Positions 5,973 through 12,733 of a stretch of 15,036 nucleotides of DNA are shown one piece after another (positions within the stretch are counted from its first letter, which is position 1; every line of letters begins with the position of its first letter). This stretch comes from Nitrososphaera sp. (GTDB taxonomy: Archaea > Thermoproteota > Nitrososphaeria > Nitrososphaerales > Nitrososphaeraceae), in NCBI GenBank assembly GCA_025929855.1, contig JAICPK010000005.1, positions 1 through 15,036 on the forward strand. Reading direction: 5' to 3'. Position numbers and translations under genes: made by a program. The notes below the pieces were generated by a model. That model was not told the DNA's origin and ran no database searches. It saw only the letters and a program-made list of their open reading frames with translations.

Positions 5973-7259
5973 ATGGGAAACGACACCTGCTCGGTGGTTC
6001 TGTTGGAACTTGGTATGGCCGCATTTGACCAAGGTGGTAGCCTCCTAGTGTCAAAAAAGTTCGATAATGCAATACGGTCTTATAGGCTGCTCAAGAGCGG
6101 AGTGAACCTTGATGAAATAAGATGGTTTATTGAAAAATTACGTTCATTTGAGCCTGTATCAACAAATGATGCAAGCATTGTCTCCGTACTACGACAGGCC
6201 GGCTTGAATAGTCAGCTGATGCCAGAGGATCAGCAGCAATATATCCAAAACAGCAAGCCAACTCTTATAGTAAAGGCCGGCTTTGCCAACAATGAGCAGG
6301 ATGCAATGCAAGCCCTGCGAGAATTTGCCATAAACCTCTCATCGTCAAGAGTAAAGGAGGCATCCGAGAAGCTCGATCTTCATATCATCCAGTCAATCAA
6401 TGCACTAGATGAGCTTGACAAGATAATCAACACAGTGGGTGCAAGAATGAGAGAGTGGTACGGGCTCCATTTTCCAGAGCTTGATAATCTTCTATCAAAC
6501 CTTGTTATGTACTCTGAGATCGTAAGCAAAGCTGGTTTGCGAGAGAATATCGTTGTAGAAATTTTACAAGGCATTGGCTTGCAGGACAAAAAGGTTGAAG
6601 TTATACTTGATGCAGCAAAGCGCAGCAAAGGTGGCGACATGACTCCGGAAAACCTTGCAATTGTCAAACGGCTTGCAGATGAGGTCATTGCACAGTCGGA
6701 TCTACGCAGGGTGCTTGCAGACCACATTGAAGCTGCAATGGAAACTGTGGCTCCGAACGTCAAAGAATTACTAACTGCGGCGGTGGGCGCAAGGATAATC
6801 TCTAAGGCAGGCAGTTTGGCCCGACTTGCAGCGTTGCCTGCGAGTACAATCCAGATACTGGGTGCCGAAAAGGCGCTCTTCCGTGCTCTTAAGACAGGTG
6901 CCAGGCCGCCGAAGCATGGGTTGCTGTTCCAGCATCCCCTCATTCATTCTGCGCCCAAGTGGCAGCGAGGCAAGATAGCAAGAGCAGTCGCATCAAAGGT
7001 CGCAATAGCAGCGAGAATCGACTATTACCGCCACAGCGGCAAGGACAACACCGTTTATAATAAGTTGAAAATCCGCATCGATGAAATACGAGAGAAATAC
7101 CGGGAGCCAATGCCTGAGAAGGAGCGGGACAGGAAATACAAGGAGCACATTCAGCGTCAGCAGCAGTATAGAACTGGCCGTGATGTGACAAGAGATAAAC
7201 ATGATAAGAGAAAGAAGAAGGACAGAAGAAAGAGATTTGGAAAGCGACGACGCTATTAG
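5973..7259 (+). CDS. nop5: C/D-box RNP core protein Nop5 (Nop56/58 homologue)
   Basis: A 428-residue scaffold of the archaeal box C/D RNP, which links guide RNA and L7Ae to fibrillarin for 2'-O-methylation of rRNA and tRNA. The N-terminal domain (1-120) binds fibrillarin. A coiled-coil region (about 130-230) contains the conserved REWYGLHFPEL (160-170). The Nop domain (about 240-345) carries VGARIISKAGSLARLAALPA (271-290) and GAEKALFRALKTGARPPKHG (297-316), the RNA/L7Ae-binding signature. A Lys/Arg-rich tail follows (about 385-428). The start is ATG 5973 with a TATA element about 27 bp upstream. The last 19 codons overlap the fibrillarin ORF in another frame. Confidence 0.95.
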   Translation: MGNDTCSVVLLELGMAAFDQGGSLLVSKKFDNAIRSYRLLKSGVNLDEIRWFIEKLRSFEPVSTNDASIVSVLRQAGLNSQLMPEDQQQYIQNSKPTLIVKAGFANNEQDAMQALREFAINLSSSRVKEASEKLDLHIIQSINALDELDKIINTVGARMREWYGLHFPELDNLLSNLVMYSEIVSKAGLRENIVVEILQGIGLQDKKVEVILDAAKRSKGGDMTPENLAIVKRLADEVIAQSDLRRVLADHIEAAMETVAPNVKELLTAAVGARIISKAGSLARLAALPASTIQILGAEKALFRALKTGARPPKHGLLFQHPLIHSAPKWQRGKIARAVASKVAIAARIDYYRHSGKDNTVYNKLKIRIDEIREKYREPMPEKERDRKYKEHIQRQQQYRTGRDVTRDKHDKRKKKDRRKRFGKRRRY

Positions 7260-7911
7260 ATGGATTTCTATAAATGGCGAGAAAAATACCGCCACCCTCA
7301 ATCTAGTAAAGGGACACAATATCTATGGAGAAAAGCTAGTAAAATATGAGGGCGAGGAATACAGGATTTGGGATCCTTTTAGAAGCAAACTTGCTGCTGC
7401 ACTCAAAAAGGGAATGAAGAATATGCCAATAAAGAATGGCAGCAAAGTACTGTACCTTGGCGCATCTACTGGGACAACTGTGAGCCATGTATCTGATATC
7501 GTCGGGCTGTCGGGCCTAGTCTTTGCAGTTGAGCCAGCGACAAGGGTTGCAAGAGAACTCATTGAAAATGTTGCTTCAAAGCGCAAGAATGTACTTCCAA
7601 TACTTGAAGATGCAAGAAAACCGCACTCATATTTTGCAGTATTCGGCAAAATAGATGTCGTCTACTGCGACATTGCGCAGCCTGACCAGACAGACATTGC
7701 GATAGCAAATTGCTTGATGTATTTGAAGACAGGAGGTATAATGCTGTTGGTAGTCAAGACAAGGAGCATAGATGTGACCATGGATCCGCGAGCGGTAGTG
7801 GCACAGGAGGCAACTAAGCTCAAAGAGAGTGGTTTTCAGATAGATCAGATAATTAACCTCGAGCCTTTTGACAGGGATCACGGCATGATATATTGCATCT
7901 ACAAGTCTTAG
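7201..7911 (+). CDS. flpA: fibrillarin-like rRNA/tRNA 2'-O-methyltransferase
   Basis: A 236-residue SAM-dependent methyltransferase, the catalytic subunit of box C/D RNPs. The archaeal opening NLVKGHNIYGEKLVKYEGEE (34-53) leads to YRIWDPFRSKLAA (54-66). The SAM motif I is VLYLGASTGTTVSHVSDIVG (83-102), followed by FAVEP (108-112) and IDVVYCDIAQPDQ (151-163). The C-terminal VVKTRSIDVT (184-193) is characteristic. The full ORF starts at ATG 7201, inside the nop5 tail (59-bp overlap). TTG 7237 is an alternative that would remove a 12-residue charged N-terminus absent from many homologues. Tight overlap implies co-expression with nop5. Its TAG overlaps the TAA of the convergent RNase HII gene. 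Confidence 0.95.
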   Translation: MIRERRRTEERDLESDDAIRWISINGEKNTATLNLVKGHNIYGEKLVKYEGEEYRIWDPFRSKLAAALKKGMKNMPIKNGSKVLYLGASTGTTVSHVSDIVGLSGLVFAVEPATRVARELIENVASKRKNVLPILEDARKPHSYFAVFGKIDVVYCDIAQPDQTDIAIANCLMYLKTGGIMLLVVKTRSIDVTMDPRAVVAQEATKLKESGFQIDQIINLEPFDRDHGMIYCIYKS

Positions 7912-8570
7912 AGCCTGCAGTGAATTATGTCATCAAGCATAATCCGAAGAGGCTTCCACGACTTTCTTGTAAACTCCGGCGCAGAACCATTCTTGGCTAC
8001 CCAATCTCGGATAAACCGCATTGTGCGCTCATCCGAAGGATAGCCGCTGCCTATACTTCCATACTCGCTACATATATGTTGGATCTCTTGGTCCCTTGTT
8101 ATCTTGGCAATTATCGATGCAGCCGATACAACCATATTAATTACATCTGCGTGGTGCATAGAGTATAACCTTGGCTTGCATGTAAGGTGACATTCCATGT
8201 ACTCTCTATATCTCTGAGGGTTGACATCGCAGCAGTCAACATAGACTTCGTCTACTCCAATATTGTTGATCACACTGGCCATAACTTTTGCTTCAAGCCT
8301 GTTGAGTCCCTTAAGTGATACGCTGCCATCGACTTCGACAGGGTCTATCTTGTAGATGCAAACCGAGTCGATTACCTTCATTATTTCGTCAAAAAGCCTA
8401 GCACGCGATTTGGGATTTAGAGCCTTGGAATCCTTGACACCCATCTTGCGCAAAAGAGCAATCTTTGATTCGCGGATACCGATCCCTGCAACAACAAGGG
8501 GTCCAACAATAGAGCCGCGGCCTGCCTCGTCAACACCACCAACCAGAATACTGTTACCTTGACATAACAA
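7908..8570 (-). CDS. rnhB: ribonuclease HII
   Basis: A 220-residue endonuclease that cuts RNA in RNA/DNA hybrids, including single ribonucleotides in duplex DNA. The active-site acids are all visible: Asp14-Glu15 in GVDEAGRGSIVGPLV (12-26), Asp112 in VYVDCCD (109-115) and Asp142 in HADVINMVVSAASIIAK (140-156). DSKAL (47-51) and RRD-like TRD (158-160) are family landmarks. Several Cys residues (3, 71, 113, 114, 127, 131) are more than usual. The start is TTG 8570; no upstream in-frame ATG is seen and the nearby ATG is out of frame. A TATA-like element at 8601-8610 lies about 36 bp upstream. Its stop overlaps the fibrillarin stop by sharing the bases TTAG. Confidence 0.95.
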   Translation of the reverse strand: MLCQGNSILVGGVDEAGRGSIVGPLVVAGIGIRESKIALLRKMGVKDSKALNPKSRARLFDEIMKVIDSVCIYKIDPVEVDGSVSLKGLNRLEAKVMASVINNIGVDEVYVDCCDVNPQRYREYMECHLTCKPRLYSMHHADVINMVVSAASIIAKITRDQEIQHICSEYGSIGSGYPSDERTMRFIRDWVAKNGSAPEFTRKSWKPLRIMLDDIIHCRL

Positions 8571-8600
8571 AATTGTCGACTGATATACTTGTACGTGGGT

Positions 8601-8610
8601 CTTTATATTG
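8601..8610 (-). promoter_or_regulatory. TATA box of rnhB
   Basis: On the minus strand CAATATAAAG is centred about 36 bp before the TTG start, giving a leader of roughly 10 bases. AAGTATATCA at 8581-8590 is too close to serve as the TATA box. Confidence 0.4.
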
Positions 8611-8650
8611 TTGCTTATGTTTACAAAACGAGAATGCCGTTTTTTCTGCT

Positions 8651-8660
8651 GTTATAAATA
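8651..8660 (+). promoter_or_regulatory. TATA box of trm1, fixing its start
   Basis: GTTATAAATA is close to the archaeal consensus and is centred 28 bp before the ATG at 8684. It lies inside the longer upstream open frame (from 8573), so that longer frame is not transcribed from this promoter. Confidence 0.65.
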
Positions 8661-8683
8661 GCGTGCTATTGCAGAGCTGTAAT

Positions 8684-9817
8684 ATGGCAGAATTTGTTAG
8701 GACGGTTGAGGGTAGAACGATACTTATGGTTCCAAAATCCTCACTTACCGCCAAAGTTCCTTCGAAGATGCCTGCTTTCTTCAATCCTGCTGCAAAGCTT
8801 AACCGCGACCTCTCGATACTGGCCTACAGTGCTTTTGTAGCATCATCTGGAAAAAAGACATTTGCAGATTCGTTCGCCGGTATTGGGGCACGCGCTCTTA
8901 GGGTTGCAGTCGAGGTCCCGGAAGTAGAGCAGGTTTACTGCAATGATATTAACTCTGTTGCAATAGAAGCTGCTAAAGAGGCCGCTGCGCTTAATTCTGT
9001 AACCGGCCGCTGCCATTTCTCAATTGAGGAGGTATGCAAGTTCCTTCTAAAAGGCGACAAGGACGGTGACCGCTATTCTATAGTTGACCTAGACCCTTTC
9101 GGAACTCCCGCTAGGCATGTAGACTGTGTACTGCGGTCTGTACTCGATGGCGGGCTTGTCTCGATAACTGCGACAGATACCGCAGTCTTGTGGGGCATTT
9201 ACCCTAAGGTGTGTCTGCGCCGCTATTATGGAAGGCCGCTCAACAATAGCTATGGCAATGAAACTGCGATCCGGCTGCTGCTTTCACTGACCGCGTTGAC
9301 CGCCTCAAGGCTTGAACTTGCGATCAAACCAGTATTTGTACATGCCACGAAGCACTACCTTCGTGTCTATGCGAAGGTATCAGTCAGCAGCAGTCAAGCA
9401 AATGAGGTTTATAACAGCATCAGCTATGTGATGCACTGCTTTCAGTGCGGCCACCGTTTCAATACTAAAGAATATGGAAAGGGTAAATGCGAGCTGTGCA
9501 ATACCGGCTTGGCTGTCGCAGGCCAGCTGTGGACAGGGTCACTGTATGACAAAGAATTTGTTAAGAAAATGTTAGAGCAAGACCCAGATAGACAGTGCAA
9601 AAAGGTGCTGGAAGCGGCCTTAGAAGAAGCAAGCGAAATACCTTATTATTTCCGGGCTGATGAAATTTCATCAAAGCTCAAATCAAACACACATTCAGTG
9701 CAAAGGATAATTGAAAAGCTGCATGCAGCCGGCTTCGTCGCGTCAAAGACTGCACTGAATACTAGCGCATTCAAGACAGACGCAAGGATCAACTCGATTC
9801 TTGATGTCGTGAGCTAG
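8684..9817 (+). CDS. trm1: tRNA (guanine26-N2)-dimethyltransferase Trm1
   Basis: A 377-residue enzyme that uses SAM to methylate G26 of tRNA at N2, once or twice. The start is ATG 8684, from TATA spacing and from MAEFVRTVEGRTILMVP matching the family N-terminus; the frame is open back to 8573, which would add 37 Cys-rich residues that look non-coding. Landmarks are FFNPAAKLNRDLS (32-44), SAM motif I DSFAGIGARALR (62-73), CNDIN (86-90), the catalytic DLDPFGTP (135-142), a zinc finger with Cys252, 255, 269 and 272, and a C-terminal FKTDA (363-367). Its TAG forms a CTAG shared with the TAG of the convergent membrane-anchored protein gene. Confidence 0.95.
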   Translation: MAEFVRTVEGRTILMVPKSSLTAKVPSKMPAFFNPAAKLNRDLSILAYSAFVASSGKKTFADSFAGIGARALRVAVEVPEVEQVYCNDINSVAIEAAKEAAALNSVTGRCHFSIEEVCKFLLKGDKDGDRYSIVDLDPFGTPARHVDCVLRSVLDGGLVSITATDTAVLWGIYPKVCLRRYYGRPLNNSYGNETAIRLLLSLTALTASRLELAIKPVFVHATKHYLRVYAKVSVSSSQANEVYNSISYVMHCFQCGHRFNTKEYGKGKCELCNTGLAVAGQLWTGSLYDKEFVKKMLEQDPDRQCKKVLEAALEEASEIPYYFRADEISSKLKSNTHSVQRIIEKLHAAGFVASKTALNTSAFKTDARINSILDVVS

Positions 9818-10302
9818 ATAGGCACAGCATTTATCGAGTTGTTGACATAGCCTTCCCATTCTTGCTTTAGGTCATCTAATCTAACATTGGAATCAGGCAT
9901 TCCGTCATTCCCTTCAAGGATTGTTTGCATGAGATCAAGGTATGCTAGAAAGCTGTCAAGTGCCTGAATGTAGAAGTCAAAGCTTTGTTGCCATTCTTGA
10001 GCCGGCGAGGCGCTATCAAGCTGCTGTCGCATATTCTGTATATCTGACCGATTAAGGCTTATCTGACTCAGCATGTCACTAGAGGTCACCTCACCACTTT
10101 TCCATTGCTCAAACTTTGACTCAATGTTGACTGCAAGGCTTTGATGATGAGAATACACACCAGAAATAATACTATTGTCGTCACGGGGGAGCTCAGTCAT
10201 GTTGCCAGGACTACTCTGGGGTATCAGCCATATCAGAAAACTCGATCCAACTATTGCTGCTGCAATGACTGCTGTTATGGCTACGCCCTTCTTGCTCGCC
10301 AA
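9814..10302 (-). CDS. membrane-anchored extracytoplasmic protein, unknown function
   Basis: A 162-residue protein with a short basic N-terminus (MASKKG), one hydrophobic segment (about 7-27) and a polar helical remainder rich in Gln, Ser and Asp. It is probably a signal-anchor protein with its main domain outside the cell. There are no cysteines after the hydrophobic segment, so it is not a classical lipoprotein. Residues 50-135 look like a helical bundle or coiled coil (repeated Leu/Ile with Gln, Ser). No family is recognised. The start is TTG 10302, with a TATA-like element about 27 bp upstream; the ATG at 10308-10310 is out of frame. The 3' end overlaps trm1 by 4 bp. Confidence 0.7.
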   Translation of the reverse strand: MASKKGVAITAVIAAAIVGSSFLIWLIPQSSPGNMTELPRDDNSIISGVYSHHQSLAVNIESKFEQWKSGEVTSSDMLSQISLNRSDIQNMRQQLDSASPAQEWQQSFDFYIQALDSFLAYLDLMQTILEGNDGMPDSNVRLDDLKQEWEGYVNNSINAVPI

Positions 10303-10324
10303 ACCAGCATAACTCTAGTCTGCT

Positions 10325-10334
10325 CTAATAAAAA
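10325..10334 (-). promoter_or_regulatory. TATA box of the membrane-anchored protein gene
   Basis: On the minus strand TTTTTATTAG is centred about 27 bp before the TTG at 10302, which decides this start over the out-of-frame ATG. Confidence 0.45.
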
Positions 10335-10341
10335 GGATATC

Positions 10342-10349
10342 AACATATA
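10342..10349 (+). promoter_or_regulatory. TATA-like element of the flavin reductase gene
   Basis: AACATATA is centred about 27 bp before the ATG at 10373. It is weaker than the leftward element at 10325-10334, with which it shares the 70-bp divergent gap. Confidence 0.35.
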
Positions 10350-10372
10350 CTCTATCCCTAGACATTGTAAAT

Positions 10373-11209
10373 ATGAGTCTAGGTGAACACGCGCCACCTC
10401 ATATAGGCACGATAAACTATCGCAAGAACCTGACTCCAGATCTTGCAATAATTAGGGTGCAGCCGGCTGATGGAAGACCCGTGCCTGACTTCAAAGCTGG
10501 CCAATTCGTGGCACTTGGGCTTAAACTGAATGGTCATCACAACATAACATACAGGCCGTACTCACTATCGTCGCCTCCTGAAGAAAAGAGGTACTTCGAG
10601 TTTTACATAAAGTCTGCATCAGAACACGTATTGAGCGGGTTTACAAGCACCCTTTTCAAAATGTTTGAAGGTGATCTCATTTACTGGCGCAACCCTGCTG
10701 GCGCGTTTACCCTTGAGGACAAAAAGGCCGATGGGGCTCCCGATACAAGACGACTAGTATTGGTTGCATCAGGAACAGGTCTTGCGCCTTTTATCAGCTA
10801 TGTCCTACATTTGAAAAATAATAATTCAAAGAGAGAAATAGTACTGCTTCATGGAGCAAAATACGTCCAGGAACTTGGCTATTGCGACATGCTTAAGAAC
10901 CTGTCTGCAAGCGATGCGAATTTCAAGTACTTGACAACTGTAAGCAGACCGGACCATGAGCTATCGCGTGATTGGCGGGGAAATGTAGGTAGAGTAGAGA
11001 CCTTACTTGAAGGCAAAGACGGTTGCAAATCTCAACTTGAAAAAGCAGTTGGCGAAAAAGTTACTCCTGAAAATTCTTTCTTCCACATATGCGGCTACCC
11101 TGGAACCGTCAATGCAGTCATTTCGATCCTGAGTCCACTTGGGTTTGTCCCCAACCGCAAGAAGCGGGAGGACGGATCATTTGACATCAAGATTGAAACC
11201 TACATCTAA
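10373..11209 (+). CDS. FAD-dependent ferredoxin-NADP(+) reductase-type oxidoreductase
   Basis: A 278-residue member of the FNR superfamily, moving electrons between NAD(P)H and ferredoxin or another one-electron carrier. The FAD-binding barrel comes first, with the isoalloxazine/phosphate motif RPYSLSS (61-67). The NAD(P)-binding domain follows, with LVLVASGTGLAPFISYVLHL (128-147) and the C-terminal CGYPG (240-244). It ends in IETYI, whose near-terminal Tyr may stack on FAD. There is no fused iron-sulphur domain, so the partner is a separate protein. Ferredoxin-NADP reductase is the likeliest role, feeding NADPH to biosynthesis; nitric-oxide or other reductase roles cannot be excluded. The start is ATG 10373. 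A DUF424 gene follows 71 bp downstream. Confidence 0.85.
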   Translation: MSLGEHAPPHIGTINYRKNLTPDLAIIRVQPADGRPVPDFKAGQFVALGLKLNGHHNITYRPYSLSSPPEEKRYFEFYIKSASEHVLSGFTSTLFKMFEGDLIYWRNPAGAFTLEDKKADGAPDTRRLVLVASGTGLAPFISYVLHLKNNNSKREIVLLHGAKYVQELGYCDMLKNLSASDANFKYLTTVSRPDHELSRDWRGNVGRVETLLEGKDGCKSQLEKAVGEKVTPENSFFHICGYPGTVNAVISILSPLGFVPNRKKREDGSFDIKIETYI

Positions 11210-11280
11210 TGATGATAGCAAAACCCTCATTATGTTGTGCTGCCAATTAGCGACAGTTGTCATATTATGCAGCGAGAACT

Positions 11281-11565
11281 ATGCGATACCAGGGCTCAAT
11301 GATGGTCGACATCTGCGATATCGACTTGATTGGGACAAAACTGGAGCAGAATGGCCTTGTAGTTCACCTTACAAAGGAGTATTACCAACAGGAAGTGATC
11401 GAGCAGACATATGCCCGGCTCCTTCTCCAGAAATGCGATATTGCAAACCTTGTAGGCAATAGGATAATAAAACAAGCAATTGAGATGAAACTGGCAAAAG
11501 AGGTTAGTATAAGAAAGATTGGTGGTGTGCCTTTTCTCATGATCTACAAATTTCAACACCGATGA
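11281..11565 (+). CDS. DUF424-family protein
   Basis: A 94-residue protein matching the archaeal DUF424 pattern: an N-terminal strand ending in VDICDIDLIGTKLEQ (9-23, the CD..LiGk motif), the Tyr-containing helix TKEYYQQEV, then CDIANLVGNRIIKQAIE (52-68, the ...aNivGe.aV motif) and IRKIGGVPFLMI. Function is unknown; the fold is small alpha/beta and the family is broadly conserved in archaea. The start ATG 11281 places the CD motif at the family's usual distance. TTG 11257 would add eight residues and has a weak TATA-like CATTATG at about the right distance. It lies downstream of the flavin reductase on the same strand, possibly in the same unit. Confidence 0.8.
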   Translation: MRYQGSMMVDICDIDLIGTKLEQNGLVVHLTKEYYQQEVIEQTYARLLLQKCDIANLVGNRIIKQAIEMKLAKEVSIRKIGGVPFLMIYKFQHR

Positions 11566-11660
11566 AAAAATCTCTATTTCGAATGCAAAATCAACATAAT
11601 AGAGAATGTTCTAATATCTAAAAGGGCAAGTGCTTGATTACAGCCATATCTGTTTATCGA

Positions 11661-11670
11661 TTTTTGTTTT
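11661..11670 (+). terminator. T-rich terminator candidate after the DUF424 gene
   Basis: TTTTTGTTTT about 95 bp after the DUF424 stop resembles the T-tracts that end archaeal transcripts. No stem-loop precedes it. Confidence 0.4.
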
Positions 11671-11877
11671 CTATATCAATTAGTGTGTCTTTTGCTTGTT
11701 CTTCTTTGCCTCTTCATTTCAAACAGAAGTCTTACATTATGTCTGCCTTTGCCTTCCATGGTTTTGTATCATGTGCAGAATTTCGGGAAGCACTCCTGTG
11801 AATGGAGAGGGAAGATGAGACTGTTACTTTGTGCTTTATGTTTTTAATTTGAATATCATTGCCTGCCTAGCATTACA

Positions 11878-11887
11878 CATATAATTA
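11878..11887 (+). promoter_or_regulatory. TATA box of the RIO1-Dim2 operon
   Basis: CATATAATTA is centred about 24 bp before TTG 11906 and 26-27 bp before TTG 11909. Either of the two adjacent TTG codons could be the first codon of a leaderless mRNA. Confidence 0.55.
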
Positions 11888-11905
11888 AAGAGCACTAGCT
11901 TTTGC

Positions 11906-12733
11906 TTGTTGTCAGAAGAAGAGCCTGACGAGCAGCTGCCGAGAGAGGAGAAGCGCAAGGCCGCAGATCGAGCTGATAGATGGCTCTCAAAATATGAACG
12001 CAAAAGTAGATTTCTAAACAAGATGTCTGAAGATTACGACGTTTTTGATAATGTATTTGACCTGCCTACCCTTATGGCGATAAACGAACTGAGGAGCGAT
12101 GGCGTTATACAGTATATAAAGAGCTCACTTGCTGCAGGTAAAGAGTCTAAAGTATATCTTGCAGTTGCACCAGATGGCTCACTTCGAATAGCCAAAATAT
12201 ATCTCACAGTAAGTGCCGAGTTCAAAAAGCGGCTGCAATACATCGCTGGTGATCCTAGATTTTCTGACTTAAAGCCGGGATCTCGCAGCCTTATAATGAC
12301 ATGGGCTCGAAAGGAGTTCAAGAACATGCATACAGCTCATGCTGTCGGAGTAAGGGTACCTCTGCCGATAGCAGTCAAGAAGAATGTGCTTGTAATGGAG
12401 TTTGTAAGTGACAGCGAAGGTAATCCTGTGCCGGCACTAATAAATACAGAAGAGATCACATTGAACGACTATCAGCAGGTGATCGAGCAAATGACTATGC
12501 TGTATCAAAAAGCCAAATTGGTGCATGCTGACTTGTCAGAGTACAACATTTTCAAGACAGACGTAGGTATCATGTTGTTTGATTTTGGATCTGCTATCGA
12601 CATTCAACACCCAAATTCCAAACAATTTTTATTGCGTGATGTCATGAACATGAACAGGTTCTTTGAAAAACGAGGAATTGAGGTCCTCAACACTGCTCAA
12701 ACAGTAGAAAAGATTAGGGGTGATACAAAATAA
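11906..12733 (+). CDS. rio1: RIO1-type atypical serine kinase/ATPase
   Basis: A 275-residue RIO1 protein, an atypical kinase that acts as an ATPase switch in late small-ribosomal-subunit maturation. Landmarks are the nucleotide loop AAGKESKVY (76-84), the Lys97 strand IAKIY, the archaeal RIO1 block QYIAGDPRF (111-119), MTWARKEFKNM (131-141), hinge VLVMEF (161-166), catalytic loop HADLSEYN (207-214, Asp209 and Asn214) and metal/phospho-acceptor Asp226 in FDFGSAID. A highly charged N-terminal region (1-35) precedes the fold. The start is TTG 11906 (or the adjacent TTG 11909), supported by a TATA box and by normal family length; Met40 would cut the conserved N-terminal helices. Its TAA overlaps the ATG of the KH gene. 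Confidence 0.93.
   Translation: MLSEEEPDEQLPREEKRKAADRADRWLSKYERKSRFLNKMSEDYDVFDNVFDLPTLMAINELRSDGVIQYIKSSLAAGKESKVYLAVAPDGSLRIAKIYLTVSAEFKKRLQYIAGDPRFSDLKPGSRSLIMTWARKEFKNMHTAHAVGVRVPLPIAVKKNVLVMEFVSDSEGNPVPALINTEEITLNDYQQVIEQMTMLYQKAKLVHADLSEYNIFKTDVGIMLFDFGSAIDIQHPNSKQFLLRDVMNMNRFFEKRGIEVLNTAQTVEKIRGDTK
12716..12724 (+). promoter_or_regulatory. Shine-Dalgarno-like site for the KH-domain gene
   Basis: AGGGGTGAT lies about 8 bp before the ATG at 12733, inside the end of the RIO1 gene. It contains the GGTGAT core complementary to the archaeal 16S rRNA tail. This internal operon gene thus has an SD while the promoter-proximal genes do not. Confidence 0.55.

Larger units (their letters stand above)
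11566..11905. other. 340-bp intergenic stretch without a recognisable gene
   Basis: This is the longest gene-free interval. It is T-rich on the plus strand. It holds a terminator-like run at 11661-11670, a 12-bp direct repeat (11689-11700 with 11899-11910) and the RIO1 TATA box. Short open frames exist, such as ATG 11758 (about 29 codons) and TTG 11696 (40 codons), but their Leu/Cys/Phe-rich translations do not look like protein. I find no tRNA shape and no clear box C/D pair on either strand. Confidence 0.6.

Noticed and set aside
6380..6943. 187-residue open frame antisense to nop5
   Set aside because: It lies wholly opposite the conserved Nop domain, has Ser/Ala/Ile-rich shadow composition and no promoter. 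The nop5 product is unambiguous.
11793..11807. Small stem-loop CTCC-TGTGAAT-GGAG as an RNA or terminator
   Set aside because: The four-pair stem has mismatched flanks and no following T-run, so it is expected by chance.
11696..11818. 40-codon open frame starting TTG in the 340-bp gap
   Set aside because: The Phe/Cys/Leu-rich translation has no protein-like pattern, and the T-rich DNA explains it.
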